Shown here: in pieces, positions 1 to 5,998 of the stretch
Position numbering within the stretch: position 1 is the first letter of the stretch
Layout of the letters: every line of letters starts with the position of its first letter
DNA from: DATJFH01 sp035495815
GTDB lineage: Bacteria > Acidobacteriota > Terriglobia > Bryobacterales > Bryobacteraceae
Length of the DNA: 7,426 bases
Assembly: GCA_035495815.1 (NCBI GenBank)
Contig: DATJFH010000212.1
Coordinates: 1 to 7,426, forward strand
Reading direction: 5' to 3'
Notes under the pieces: generated by a model
Told to the model about the DNA's origin: nothing
The model's database searches: none
What the model saw: the letters and a program-made list of their open reading frames with translations, nothing else
Made by a program: the position numbers and the translations under genes

Positions 1-121
1 CGCCGTGACATGCCTTGCAACTCTTCTCGTACGTGGCTTTGCCTGCCACCGGGTCGCCCGCCGGCATAGCCGGACCTACCGAAATCGCGGATAACACCGT
101 AATCAATAGAGTTGTTTTCAT
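1..121 (-). CDS. c-type cytochrome, N-terminal part (runs off left edge)
   Basis: Reading leftward from an ATG at 121-119, 40 codons stay open to the window edge. The protein starts with a Sec-type signal peptide: M-K-T-T, then a hydrophobic stretch (about residues 5-18), with a likely cleavage after Ala18 (G-P-A). The mature start reads GDPVAGKATYEKSCKACHG and holds a CxxCH haem-binding motif at residues 35-39 (C35, C38, H39). This layout is typical of class I monohaem cytochrome c, an electron carrier in the periplasm. A good Shine-Dalgarno sequence (AAGGAG on the minus strand, 132-137) lies 10 nt before the ATG. The axial methionine and the rest of the fold are outside the window, so a multi-haem protein or a fusion cannot be excluded. 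The gene is divergent from the his operon and probably unrelated to it in function. Confidence 0.85.
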   Translation of the reverse strand, partial: MKTTLLITVLSAISVGPAMPAGDPVAGKATYEKSCKACHG

Positions 122-141
122 CGTTAACTTTCTCCTTACTA

Positions 142-171
142 AAGATAGATTCTTACGTTTTTGAGCGTAAA
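142..171 (-). promoter_or_regulatory. possible promoter of the cytochrome gene
   Basis: On the minus strand a TTTACG box (166-171) and a TATCTT box (142-147) are separated by 18 nt. Each matches 4 of 6 bases of the sigma-70 consensus. They lie upstream of the cytochrome Shine-Dalgarno sequence in the AT-richest part of the window. The call rests only on these matches and position. Confidence 0.2.
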
Positions 172-190
172 CAAGAATACTACATATGCT
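161..190 (+). promoter_or_regulatory. possible promoter of the his operon
   Basis: A TTGAGC box (161-166) and a TATGCT box (185-190) are spaced by 18 nt. Each matches 4 of 6 bases of the sigma-70 consensus. Initiation near 197 would give a leader transcript of about 210 nt before the terminator, a sensible length for an attenuated operon. The -35 box sits inside a short inverted repeat, TTACG (153-157) / CGTAA (166-170). It overlaps the candidate divergent promoter, so both transcripts may share this AT-rich segment. The match is weak and the call is mainly positional. Confidence 0.25.
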
Positions 191-269
191 CTCCTGCGCC
201 AGCGAAGATCTTCAGAAACAGAGCAGAACGGACCCACGAGACAGGAGCCCGCATTGTCTGCTAAGATGA

Positions 270-347
270 ATGCTTCGTATGGCAGCTATGTCCATTGCCC
301 GGCATCATCATCACGGCCATCGGTTCATCGGCCGGGCGGACTTCTAG
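270..347 (+). CDS. hisL: histidine operon leader peptide
   Basis: A 25-codon ORF has in-frame ATGs at 270, 279 and 288 (25, 22 or 19 residues) and stops at TAG 345-347. A TGA at 267-269 bounds it upstream. Its core reads RHHHHGHR: four His codons in a row (303-314, CAT CAT CAT CAC), then Gly and a fifth His (318-320). Such a run is very unlikely by chance directly upstream of a his operon. It is the hallmark of a leader peptide whose translation senses charged histidyl-tRNA. The stop codon lies inside the antiterminator stem, and the His codons lie in the loop of the upstream protector stem, as the mechanism demands. No strong Shine-Dalgarno sequence is visible before any of the three ATGs, so the true start is uncertain. 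The peptide itself probably has no function beyond being translated. The symbol is used by analogy with enterobacterial hisL. Confidence 0.8.
   Translation: MLRMAAMSIARHHHHGHRFIGRADF
295..339 (+). promoter_or_regulatory. attenuator protector hairpin (region 1:2)
   Basis: GCCCGGC (297-303) is perfectly complementary to GCCGGGC (331-337), 7 bp, and two G-U pairs (295-296 with 338-339) can extend it. The loop contains all five His codons of the leader ORF. When no ribosome stalls on the His codons this stem occupies region 2 and leaves the terminator free to form. A ribosome paused on the His codons would cover region 1 and open the stem. The pairing was worked out by eye without energy calculation. 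Confidence 0.65.
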
Positions 348-379
348 CGATTCCAAGCGAATTTTAGAAAGGATGCCCG
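333..379 (+). promoter_or_regulatory. attenuator antiterminator hairpin (region 2:3)
   Basis: Positions 333-353 pair with 359-379 in one long stem. The lower part is 333-338 with 374-379, CGGGC against GCCCG plus a G-U pair. Then come tandem G-A mismatches (339-340 / 372-373), then 341-343 with 369-371, 344-347 with 364-367 and 349-353 with 359-363. Single bulges are at A368 and C348, and the loop is 5 nt (354-358). It uses 5 of the 7 bases of the terminator's 5' arm and the bases of the protector's 3' arm, so it excludes both other hairpins. It begins about 13 nt after the last His codon, which leaves it free when a ribosome stalls there. A ribosome at the leader stop (345-347) would block it. 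Confidence 0.65.
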
Positions 380-410
380 CCAAGCGATTCAGTTCGCGGC
401 GGGCTTTTTT
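375..410 (+). terminator. intrinsic terminator / attenuator (region 3:4) before hisI
   Basis: GCCCGCC (375-381) pairs perfectly with GGCGGGC (398-404). Inside it, GCGA (384-387) pairs with TCGC (394-397) after a two-A bulge, closing a 6-nt loop. Six T residues follow (405-410). This is a strong Rho-independent terminator in front of the first structural gene. It lies downstream of the operon's own leader ORF, so it should act as a conditional terminator rather than end an upstream gene, which here is divergent anyway. Confidence 0.9.
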
Positions 411-418
411 GTGGAGTC

Positions 419-799
419 ATGGAACTGGATTTCAGAAAACTGGACGGTCTGATCACCGCGGTGGTTCAGGACCACGCCTCCGGCCGCGTCCTCATGGTCG
501 GCTTCATGAACGAGGAAGCCTTTCGCAAAACCGTGGAGACCGGCTACGCCACCTTCTTCAGCCGCTCGCGGAACAAGCTGTGGCTCAAAGGCGAGACTTC
601 CGGTCACCGGCTGGTCGTCAAGGAGATCTCGACCGATTGCGATCAGGACGCGCTGCTGATCCGGGTCGAGGCGCTCGGACCCGGCGTCTGCCACGAGGGA
701 TACCAGAGTTGCTTTTTCCGGCGCCTCGAAGAAGGCCGCTGGCGGGTTCGCGACGAGCGCGCCTACGATCCGGGCGCCGTCTATGGGAGCAAACAGTGA
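419..799 (+). CDS. hisI: phosphoribosyl-AMP cyclohydrolase
   Basis: This 126-residue enzyme opens the adenine ring of phosphoribosyl-AMP to give ProFAR, the third step of histidine synthesis, in the cytoplasm. The family signature is intact: LWLKGETSG (54-62), then DCDQDALL (73-80) with metal-binding Asp73, Asp75 and Asp77 and Cys74, and CHEGYQSCF (91-99) with Cys91 and Cys98 as further zinc ligands. The length fits a monofunctional HisI; there is no C-terminal HisE domain. The N-terminus MELDF-KLDGL fits the family, so the ATG at 419 is well supported. However, the only Shine-Dalgarno-like sequence (GGAG, 413-416) is just 2 nt away, and the attenuator T-run ends 8 nt upstream. The stop overlaps the hisG start. 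Confidence 0.97.
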   Translation: MELDFRKLDGLITAVVQDHASGRVLMVGFMNEEAFRKTVETGYATFFSRSRNKLWLKGETSGHRLVVKEISTDCDQDALLIRVEALGPGVCHEGYQSCFFRRLEEGRWRVRDERAYDPGAVYGSKQ

Positions 800-1665
800 A
801 GCTGAAACTGGGGATACCCAAAGGGAGCCTCGAAACGGCGACCATCGACCTGTTCCGCCGCGCAGGCTTCGCGATCACCACAAGTTCCCGCTCCTACTTC
901 CCCGCCATCGACGATCCGGAGATCGAATGCATGCTGATCCGCGCCCAGGAGATGGCGCGCTATGTCGAGGACGGCATTCTCGACGCCGGCCTGACCGGGC
1001 GGGATTGGGTGCAGGAGAGCAACTCCCGCGTCGAATCGATAGCCGACCTGGTATACGCCAAGCAGAGCTTCGGCAAGGTGCGCTGGGTGCTGGCCGTGCC
1101 GGAGTCGTCGCAGTTCCACAATGTAAAGGACCTGGAGGGCAAGATCATCGCCACCGAACTGGTGGCCACCACGATCCGCTACCTGGAATCGCACGGGGTG
1201 AACGCCAAGGTCGAGTTCAGTTGGGGCGCGACCGAAGTGAAGCCTCCGGTGCTGGCCGACGCCATCGTGGAGGTCACCGAGACAGGTTCCTCCCTGCGGG
1301 CCAACAAGCTCAAGATCATCGACACGGTGCTCGAGTCCAACACCCAGCTCATCGTCAATGTGGATTCCTGGAAGGACGAGTGGAAACGCCGCAAGCTGGA
1401 GGATATGCGGCTTCTGCTGCAGGGCGCCATCGCCGCGCTGGGGAAGGTGGGGCTGATGCTGAACGTCCACAAAGACCAGCTCGCGGCCGTGCTGGACGTG
1501 CTGCCGGCGCTGAAGCGGCCGACGATCTCCCATCTCAGCGACGACGAGTGGCTGGCGGTGAACACGATTCTCGACGAATCCACCGTGCGCGATATCATTC
1601 CGCGCCTCAAGAAAGCGGGAGCGCAGGGGATCGTCGAGTATCCGCTGAACAAGATCGTGATGTGA
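796..1665 (+). CDS. hisG: ATP phosphoribosyltransferase, long form
   Basis: HisG condenses ATP with PRPP to form phosphoribosyl-ATP, the first committed and usually feedback-inhibited step. The GTG start at 796 overlaps the hisI stop (GTGA) and has GGGAG (785-789) 6 nt upstream. The N-terminus LGIPKGSLE (5-13) is typical. Further catalytic-core signatures are DAGLTGRDW (63-71) and the PRPP-binding loop around EVTETGSSLRAN (159-170). At 289 residues it is the long form. The C-terminal part (about 210-289, ending GIVEYPLNKIVM) matches the ACT-like regulatory domain, so it should be a self-sufficient hexameric enzyme that binds histidine and needs no HisZ partner. That regulatory property is family knowledge and cannot be seen directly. 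Confidence 0.97.
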   Translation: MKLKLGIPKGSLETATIDLFRRAGFAITTSSRSYFPAIDDPEIECMLIRAQEMARYVEDGILDAGLTGRDWVQESNSRVESIADLVYAKQSFGKVRWVLAVPESSQFHNVKDLEGKIIATELVATTIRYLESHGVNAKVEFSWGATEVKPPVLADAIVEVTETGSSLRANKLKIIDTVLESNTQLIVNVDSWKDEWKRRKLEDMRLLLQGAIAALGKVGLMLNVHKDQLAAVLDVLPALKRPTISHLSDDEWLAVNTILDESTVRDIIPRLKKAGAQGIVEYPLNKIVM

Positions 1666-1670
1666 GCAAG

Positions 1671-2918
1671 ATGATCCGCGTCCTCGAATCGAAACAGGTC
1701 GGCCGGCTGTTCTCGCGGCGTGCGGCTCTTCTGGGCGAGGCGGAGGCCGTGGTTCGCCCGATTCTGGAGGACGTCCGGAAACGAGGCGACCGCGCCCTGA
1801 TCGAATACGCGCGCCGTTTCGACGGACTGGCGCGCAAGAACGTGCGCGTGCCGGCGGACGAGCTCGATGACGCCGCAAATTCCCTGTCGCCCTCGTTCCG
1901 GCGCGCGGTAAGGACGGCGTCGGCCAACATCCGCGGGTTCGCGGCGATGCAGTTGCCGTCCAGGCAGATGCGTCTGGTACGTCCCGGTCTAAAGCTCGGA
2001 CAGGTGGTCCGGCCGCTCGATTCGGTGGCCGCGTACATCCCCGGGGGACGCTACCCGCTGCCCTCGACGGTCATGATGACGGTGGTCCCCGCGCAGGTGG
2101 CCGGGGTGAAAACCATCTCGGTGGCCTGCCCCAGCGCGGCTCCCGAGGTGCGGGGGACGGCGCGGATGCTGGGCGTCGGGAACGTGTTCCAGATGGGCGG
2201 CGCGCAGGCGATCGCGGCATTCGCCTTCGGTACCCGGACCGTCCCCAAAGCGGATCGCATCGTGGGTCCGGGCAACATCTACGTGGCCGCAGCCAAGAAA
2301 CTGCTGGCAGGGGAAGTGGGCATCGATTTCGTCGCCGGGCCGACCGAGATCCTGATCGTGGCGGCCCAGGGCGACCCGGGGTTTCTAGCCGCCGACATGC
2401 TGGCCCAGGCCGAACACGACGTCGACGCCTGCGCGATTCTGCTGACCACTTCGAAGCGGCTGGCCGCGGCTGTCGCCAGCGAGATCGAAAGCCAGCTCCA
2501 GACCCTCCCCACGGCCGCGGTCGCCCGAAAAGCCATCGACCGCAACAGCGCCATCGTGCTCACACGGTCGATTGAGGAAGCCATGGAAATCTCCAACCGG
2601 TTCGCGCCGGAGCACCTGAGCATCTCCGACGCATCGCTGCTGCCCCACGTGACGCATGCCGGCAGCGTATTCGTCGGCGCCTACAGCCCGGAAGCCGCGG
2701 GAGACTATGCGTCAGGTCCGAACCATGTGCTGCCGACCAGCGGGATGGCGCGCCTGCGAGGCGGTCTGTCGGCGGCCGATTACGTCAAGGTCGTATCGGT
2801 GCAGCAATTGAGCGCGGAAGCGCTGCGCGGCCTCGCGCCGGCGATAACCACGTTGGCTCGCGCCGAAGGCCTGGAGGCGCATGCCCGCTCCGTGGAGGTC
2901 CGAATCCGTGCGCACTGA
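1671..2918 (+). CDS. hisD: histidinol dehydrogenase
   Basis: HisD carries out the last two oxidations, histidinol to histidinal to histidine, using NAD+ and a zinc ion. The 415-residue protein (family about 430) has all key residues. These are GPGNIYVAAAK in the middle, QAEH with zinc ligands Gln246 and His249, the catalytic pair Glu314-His315 in PEHL, GDYASGPNH with zinc ligand Asp345 and with His352, and His404 near the C-terminus. Their spacing agrees with the E. coli enzyme (QxxH to Asp about 96-98; Asp to last His 59). The ATG at 1671 lies 5 nt after the hisG stop. An in-frame GTG at 1662 overlapping the hisG stop would add three residues and cannot be ruled out; neither start has a clear Shine-Dalgarno sequence. 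Confidence 0.97.
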   Translation: MIRVLESKQVGRLFSRRAALLGEAEAVVRPILEDVRKRGDRALIEYARRFDGLARKNVRVPADELDDAANSLSPSFRRAVRTASANIRGFAAMQLPSRQMRLVRPGLKLGQVVRPLDSVAAYIPGGRYPLPSTVMMTVVPAQVAGVKTISVACPSAAPEVRGTARMLGVGNVFQMGGAQAIAAFAFGTRTVPKADRIVGPGNIYVAAAKKLLAGEVGIDFVAGPTEILIVAAQGDPGFLAADMLAQAEHDVDACAILLTTSKRLAAAVASEIESQLQTLPTAAVARKAIDRNSAIVLTRSIEEAMEISNRFAPEHLSISDASLLPHVTHAGSVFVGAYSPEAAGDYASGPNHVLPTSGMARLRGGLSAADYVKVVSVQQLSAEALRGLAPAITTLARAEGLEAHARSVEVRIRAH

Positions 2919-2941
2919 CGTCCGACAAGCAGCTTTGAGCA

Positions 2942-2999
2942 AGGGCACAGGCTTTGCCCTGAATGTCCCAAAATGCAGGGCATGGCCTTCAGAAGCCAT
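2942..2999 (+). other. competing inverted repeats in the hisD-hisC gap
   Basis: AGGGCA (2942-2947) can pair with TGCCCT (2955-2960), 6 bp with a 7-nt loop. The same middle segment can instead pair as TGCCCTG (2955-2961) with CAGGGCA (2976-2982), 7 bp with a 14-nt loop. The two are mutually exclusive. A further small hairpin follows directly, ATGGC-C-TT (2982-2989) with AAGCCAT (2993-2999). No T-run follows, so none is an intrinsic terminator. I recognise no known riboswitch or RNA family here. Confidence 0.5.
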
Positions 3000-3020
3000 C
3001 TACAACTCTGGACAGCTCGA

Positions 3021-3049
3021 GAGCCCGGCGCGTGAACCAGCGCCGGCTC
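3021..3049 (+). other. GC-rich hairpin just upstream of hisC
   Basis: Positions 3021-3031 pair with 3040-3049: 10 bp, almost all G-C, with one bulged C (3026) and an 8-nt loop. The stem ends 9 nt before the hisC ATG at 3059, where a ribosome binding site would be expected. No T-run follows. It could stabilise or mark a processing point in the long mRNA, or influence hisC translation. No specific role is supported by sequence alone. Confidence 0.6.
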
Positions 3050-3058
3050 CGCTAACGA

Positions 3059-4141
3059 ATGCACATGGCGACTAAGCAAAAGATCCCGAAAGGCGCTCCG
3101 CGGCCACGCCCCGCCGTATTGGACATGGCGCCTTATTCGCCGCCCACGGGACAGCGGGCCGGCAAGCTGCGGCTGGATTTCAATGAAAATACCGTCGGCT
3201 GCTCCCCGCGCATCGTCGAGTTCCTGAAACGGCAGCTCGACCCGGAGCGGCTCGCCGTCTACCCGGACTACAGCGAAGTCCGGCCCGCGCTGGCTGAATT
3301 CTTTCATGTCGATCCGGCGCGCCTTCTGCTTACCAACGGCACCGACGAAGCCATACAGGTGCTGGTCAACACCTATCTGGACGACGGGGGCGAAGCGCTT
3401 CTGCTGCGCCCTTCGTACGCCATGTACCGGTTCTACTGCGAGGTGGCCGGCGCGTCCATCCGGGAGCTCGATTACCGGAGCGGCACGCTGGAGTTTCCCC
3501 TGGAAGAGCTGCTGGCCGCGATCACGCCGGAGACCCGCGCCGTCCTCATCGCCAATCCGAACAATCCCACGGGCACGGCGGCTCCTTTGTCCGGGATCGA
3601 GAAGATCCTCAAGCGCGCGCGGAGGGCGGCGGTGCTGATCGACGAAGCCTATTACGAGTTCTGCGGAATCACGGCCCTGGGTTTGCTGGATCTGTATCCG
3701 AACCTGTTCGTGAGCCGCACGTTTTCAAAAGTCTATGGAATGGCGGCCATGCGCCTGGGCTGCCTGTTCTCCCACGAGGGCAACATCGCCATCCTGCGCA
3801 AAGCCCAATCGCCGTACAGCGTGAACGGTCTGGCCGCTCTGGCCGCGCAGGAGGCGGTGCGCGATACGGCTTACGTCGAGAACTACGTGACCGAGGCGCT
3901 GGCCGCGCGGGAGTTGCTCTGCGTCGGCCTGGAAAAACTGGGGATCGGGTACATCCCCAGCCAGGCTAATTTCGTCCTCGTGCGGATGGGCAAGCGCGCC
4001 GTCGAGATTCGCGACCGGCTGCGCGAGCAGCGGGTCCTGGTGCGCGACCGCAGCTACGAGATTCCAGGCTGCGTCCGGGTGACGGTGGGCACGCGCGAGC
4101 AGACGCGCCGGTTCCTGCAGGAGCTGGAGGAGATCTGGTAA
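3059..4141 (+). CDS. hisC: histidinol-phosphate aminotransferase
   Basis: HisC converts imidazole acetol phosphate and glutamate to histidinol phosphate and 2-oxoglutarate with pyridoxal phosphate. The 360-residue protein shows the fold-type I aminotransferase signatures: LDFNEN near the N-terminus, NPNNPTG (166-172), DEAYYEF (195-201), and TFSKVYGMAAMRLG with the PLP lysine Lys224 and phosphate-binding Arg232. The C-terminal VRVTVGTREQ holds the substrate-binding Arg340. Cofactor contacts by homology are Asn169, Asp195 and Tyr198. The start is uncertain: ATGs lie at 3059 and 3065, with no Shine-Dalgarno sequence before either, and an in-frame ATG at 3125 sits in a conserved-looking segment. 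Related class I/II aminotransferases look similar, but the operon position settles the role. The stop TAA immediately precedes the next ATG. Confidence 0.95.
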   Translation: MHMATKQKIPKGAPRPRPAVLDMAPYSPPTGQRAGKLRLDFNENTVGCSPRIVEFLKRQLDPERLAVYPDYSEVRPALAEFFHVDPARLLLTNGTDEAIQVLVNTYLDDGGEALLLRPSYAMYRFYCEVAGASIRELDYRSGTLEFPLEELLAAITPETRAVLIANPNNPTGTAAPLSGIEKILKRARRAAVLIDEAYYEFCGITALGLLDLYPNLFVSRTFSKVYGMAAMRLGCLFSHEGNIAILRKAQSPYSVNGLAALAAQEAVRDTAYVENYVTEALAARELLCVGLEKLGIGYIPSQANFVLVRMGKRAVEIRDRLREQRVLVRDRSYEIPGCVRVTVGTREQTRRFLQELEEIW

Positions 4142-4822
4142 ATGCCGAGTAAATTCGTCGTGTTCGATATGGACGGTGTGCTGGTGGACGTGAGCGAATC
4201 GTATCGCGAAACCATCCAGCGCACCGTGCAGCATTTCACGGGCAGGGAGGTGACCCGGGAAGACATTCAGGAATGGAAGAACCGCGGCGGCTGGAATGAC
4301 GACTGGGCGCTCTCGACCGCCATGATCCGCGACAACGGCGTCAACGCCGACTACAACGAAGTGGTGAACTACTTCCAGAATCTCTTCCACGGCGACGGCA
4401 GCGACGGCCTCATCCTGCGGGAGCGCTGGATCGCACAGGAAGGAATGCTGCAGCGGCTGAACGAAAAATACGGCTTCGCCCTGTTCACGGGACGATTCCG
4501 CTGGGAAGCCGAGCTGACCTTGAACCGCTTCGCCGCCGGCCTGCTGTTCGAGCCCATCATCGGGGCGGGCGACGTGCCCAATCACAAACCGGCGCCGGAC
4601 GGGCTGCTGCGGATCGGCAGGATTACCAATGGCGCGGAATTATGGTATGTCGGCGACACCGTGGACGACGCCCGCAGCGCCAAGGCGGCCAACGTGCCGT
4701 TCATCGGCGTGGCGGCGGCGGGAGGGACCCGGCGCCAGGAACTGATCCGGCTCTTCAAGGAAGAGGGCGCGAAAGCCATCATCGAGGACATCAATCAACT
4801 GGAGGACGCGCTCATCCTATGA
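4142..4822 (+). CDS. HAD-superfamily phosphatase, candidate histidinol-phosphate phosphatase
   Basis: This 226-residue protein is a haloacid dehalogenase-type phosphohydrolase. Motif I is FDMDGVL (nucleophile Asp9, acid/base Asp11), motif II is FTGR (Thr116), motif III is HKPAPD (Lys149), and motif IV is VGDTVDD (Asp172, Asp175, Asp176). The roughly 100 residues between motifs I and II form a cap insertion, which places it in HAD subfamily I. The N-terminal phosphatase of E. coli HisB is a different, capless HAD type. The ATG follows the hisC stop directly, with GGAGGAG (4126-4132) upstream, and the stop overlaps hisB (ATGA). No other phosphatase for histidinol phosphate is present in the window, so dephosphorylation of histidinol phosphate is the best inferred role. 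The substrate is not proven by sequence. Confidence 0.88.
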   Translation: MPSKFVVFDMDGVLVDVSESYRETIQRTVQHFTGREVTREDIQEWKNRGGWNDDWALSTAMIRDNGVNADYNEVVNYFQNLFHGDGSDGLILRERWIAQEGMLQRLNEKYGFALFTGRFRWEAELTLNRFAAGLLFEPIIGAGDVPNHKPAPDGLLRIGRITNGAELWYVGDTVDDARSAKAANVPFIGVAAAGGTRRQELIRLFKEEGAKAIIEDINQLEDALIL

Positions 4823-5406
4823 GATCCGCGAGCCTACAGCGCGACACGAAGGAAACCCGGATCGGCGGCAGACTGCGGATCGAAGGTCGCGGCCGGTACG
4901 ACATCTCCACGGGCATTCGATTCTTCGACCACATGCTGGAGCTATTCACCAAACACGGGGGCTTCGATCTGGAGTTGAAAGCCGAAGGCGACCTGGATGT
5001 GGATCAGCACCACACCGTGGAGGACGTGGGGATCGCGCTGGGACAGCTGTTCTCGAAAGCGCTGGGGGAGCGCCGCGGGATCAACCGGGCCGGCTACTTC
5101 GTGCTGCCGATGGACGAGACGCTGGCCGTAGTGGCGCTGGATCTGGGCGGGCGTCCGGCGCTGGTGTACCAGGACCGGGTGCGCGTGCGGCTGGTGGGCG
5201 ATCTGCAAACCGAGCTGGTGGAGGATTTCTTCGGCGGCTTCGTCAATCACGCCGGCGCCAATCTGCACGCCAAGGTGCTCTACGGGCGATCGAACCATCA
5301 CAAGCTCGAAGCCGTCTTCAAATGCTTCGCGAGGGCGATGAAATACGCCTGTTCCACCGACGCGCGGCTCAAGAACGAGCTGCCGTCGACCAAGGGCCTG
5401 TTATGA
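4819..5406 (+). CDS. hisB: imidazoleglycerol-phosphate dehydratase
   Basis: The enzyme dehydrates imidazole glycerol phosphate to imidazole acetol phosphate. At 195 residues it is the monofunctional form, as in plants and many bacteria. It carries the paired metal-binding repeats of the family: FFDHMLELFTKHG (35-47), DQHHTVED (62-69; His64, His65, Glu68) and NHHKLE (159-164; His160, His161, Glu164). These histidines and glutamates bind two manganese ions in known structures. The C-terminus ends with LPSTKGLL, as usual. The ATG overlaps the stop of the upstream phosphatase gene by 4 nt. GGAGG (4801-4805) is 13 nt away, so translation probably depends on coupling. Confidence 0.97.
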   Translation: MRSASLQRDTKETRIGGRLRIEGRGRYDISTGIRFFDHMLELFTKHGGFDLELKAEGDLDVDQHHTVEDVGIALGQLFSKALGERRGINRAGYFVLPMDETLAVVALDLGGRPALVYQDRVRVRLVGDLQTELVEDFFGGFVNHAGANLHAKVLYGRSNHHKLEAVFKCFARAMKYACSTDARLKNELPSTKGLL

Positions 5407-5996
5407 TCGCGATCTTCGATTACGGCGCCGGAAATCTTCAATCGGTACAGAACACCCTGGCCGAGATCGGCGCGGCCTACACTCTGACGCGCGACAGCGG
5501 CGGCCTGCGGGCCGCCTCGAAAATCATCCTGCCCGGCGTCGGTCACTTCGGCCAGATGATGCGGGCGCTCGACGCGCTCGAAGTCCGCCAGACGCTGCTC
5601 GAGCGGATCGCGGCCGGCGTTCCGTTTCTGGGAATCTGCCTGGGGCTGCAGGCGCTGCTCACCGAGAGCGAGGAAGCCGCCGAAACGCCGGGCCTGGGAC
5701 TCTATCCGGGCGCGGTGCGCCGCTTCCCGCCCGACGCGCGCGTGCCGCACATGGGCTGGAATCAGCTCGAATCGAAGGCGCCGTCGAAGCTGCTGCTGAA
5801 CCTGCCGCCGCGGCCATATGTATATTTCGCCCACAGCTACTACGTCCCGGAGGGTCCCGGCACGGCCGCGCGATGTACCTACGGGCTGCCGTATACCGCC
5901 GTGCTCGAAGACCGCAACGTGTTCGGCGTCCAGTTCCATCCCGAGAAGTCCGGCCCGGTGGGATTGCGGATCGTGCGTAATTTCCTGGAAATCTGA
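5403..5996 (+). CDS. hisH: imidazole glycerol phosphate synthase, glutaminase subunit
   Basis: HisH is the class I glutamine amidotransferase subunit that hydrolyses glutamine and passes ammonia through a channel to HisF. The 197-residue protein shows DYGAGNL (6-12), the oxyanion-strand region LPGVGHF, the nucleophile Cys79 in GICLGLQ, and His179 and Glu181 in FHPEKS, completing the catalytic triad. The length matches the family. Its ATG overlaps the hisB stop by 4 nt (ATGA), and hisF begins 2 nt after its stop, fitting a 1:1 complex of the two subunits. Confidence 0.97.
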   Translation: MIAIFDYGAGNLQSVQNTLAEIGAAYTLTRDSGGLRAASKIILPGVGHFGQMMRALDALEVRQTLLERIAAGVPFLGICLGLQALLTESEEAAETPGLGLYPGAVRRFPPDARVPHMGWNQLESKAPSKLLLNLPPRPYVYFAHSYYVPEGPGTAARCTYGLPYTAVLEDRNVFGVQFHPEKSGPVGLRIVRNFLEI

Positions 5997-5998
5997 CG

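Noticed and set aside
161..367. 68-codon TTG-initiated ORF overlapping the leader region
   Set aside because: It has no ribosome binding site or recognisable protein, lies across the attenuator in another frame than the His-rich ORF, and its composition looks random.
783..1670. Open frame upstream of and continuous with hisD
   Set aside because: It is an out-of-frame reading of hisG. Recognisable HisD sequence starts only at about 1671, and the upstream part is low-complexity Arg/Gly-rich, as expected for a shadow frame in GC-rich DNA.
781..1878. Long minus-strand ORF (365 codons) opposite hisG and hisD
   Set aside because: It is antisense to well-supported genes, rich in His/Arg/Gly, and has no family signature. 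The same holds for 3725-4585 and 5879-6847 on the minus strand.
2935..2964. TTGAGC box (2935-2940) as an internal promoter before hisC
   Set aside because: It repeats the hexamer at 161-166, but the best -10 at suitable spacing (CTGAAT) matches only 3 of 6 bases.
2963..3055. 30-codon ORF (ATG 2963, TAA 3053-3055) ending 3 nt before the hisC ATG
   Set aside because: It could feed ribosomes to hisC, but it lacks a Shine-Dalgarno sequence, has only one His codon and no recognisable similarity. It overlaps the inverted repeats, so I do not call it a gene.
2919..3058. Riboswitch in the hisD-hisC gap
   Set aside because: CTCTGGA (3006-3012) briefly recalled a glycine riboswitch, but the other conserved segments of that aptamer are missing, and no other known aptamer was recognised.
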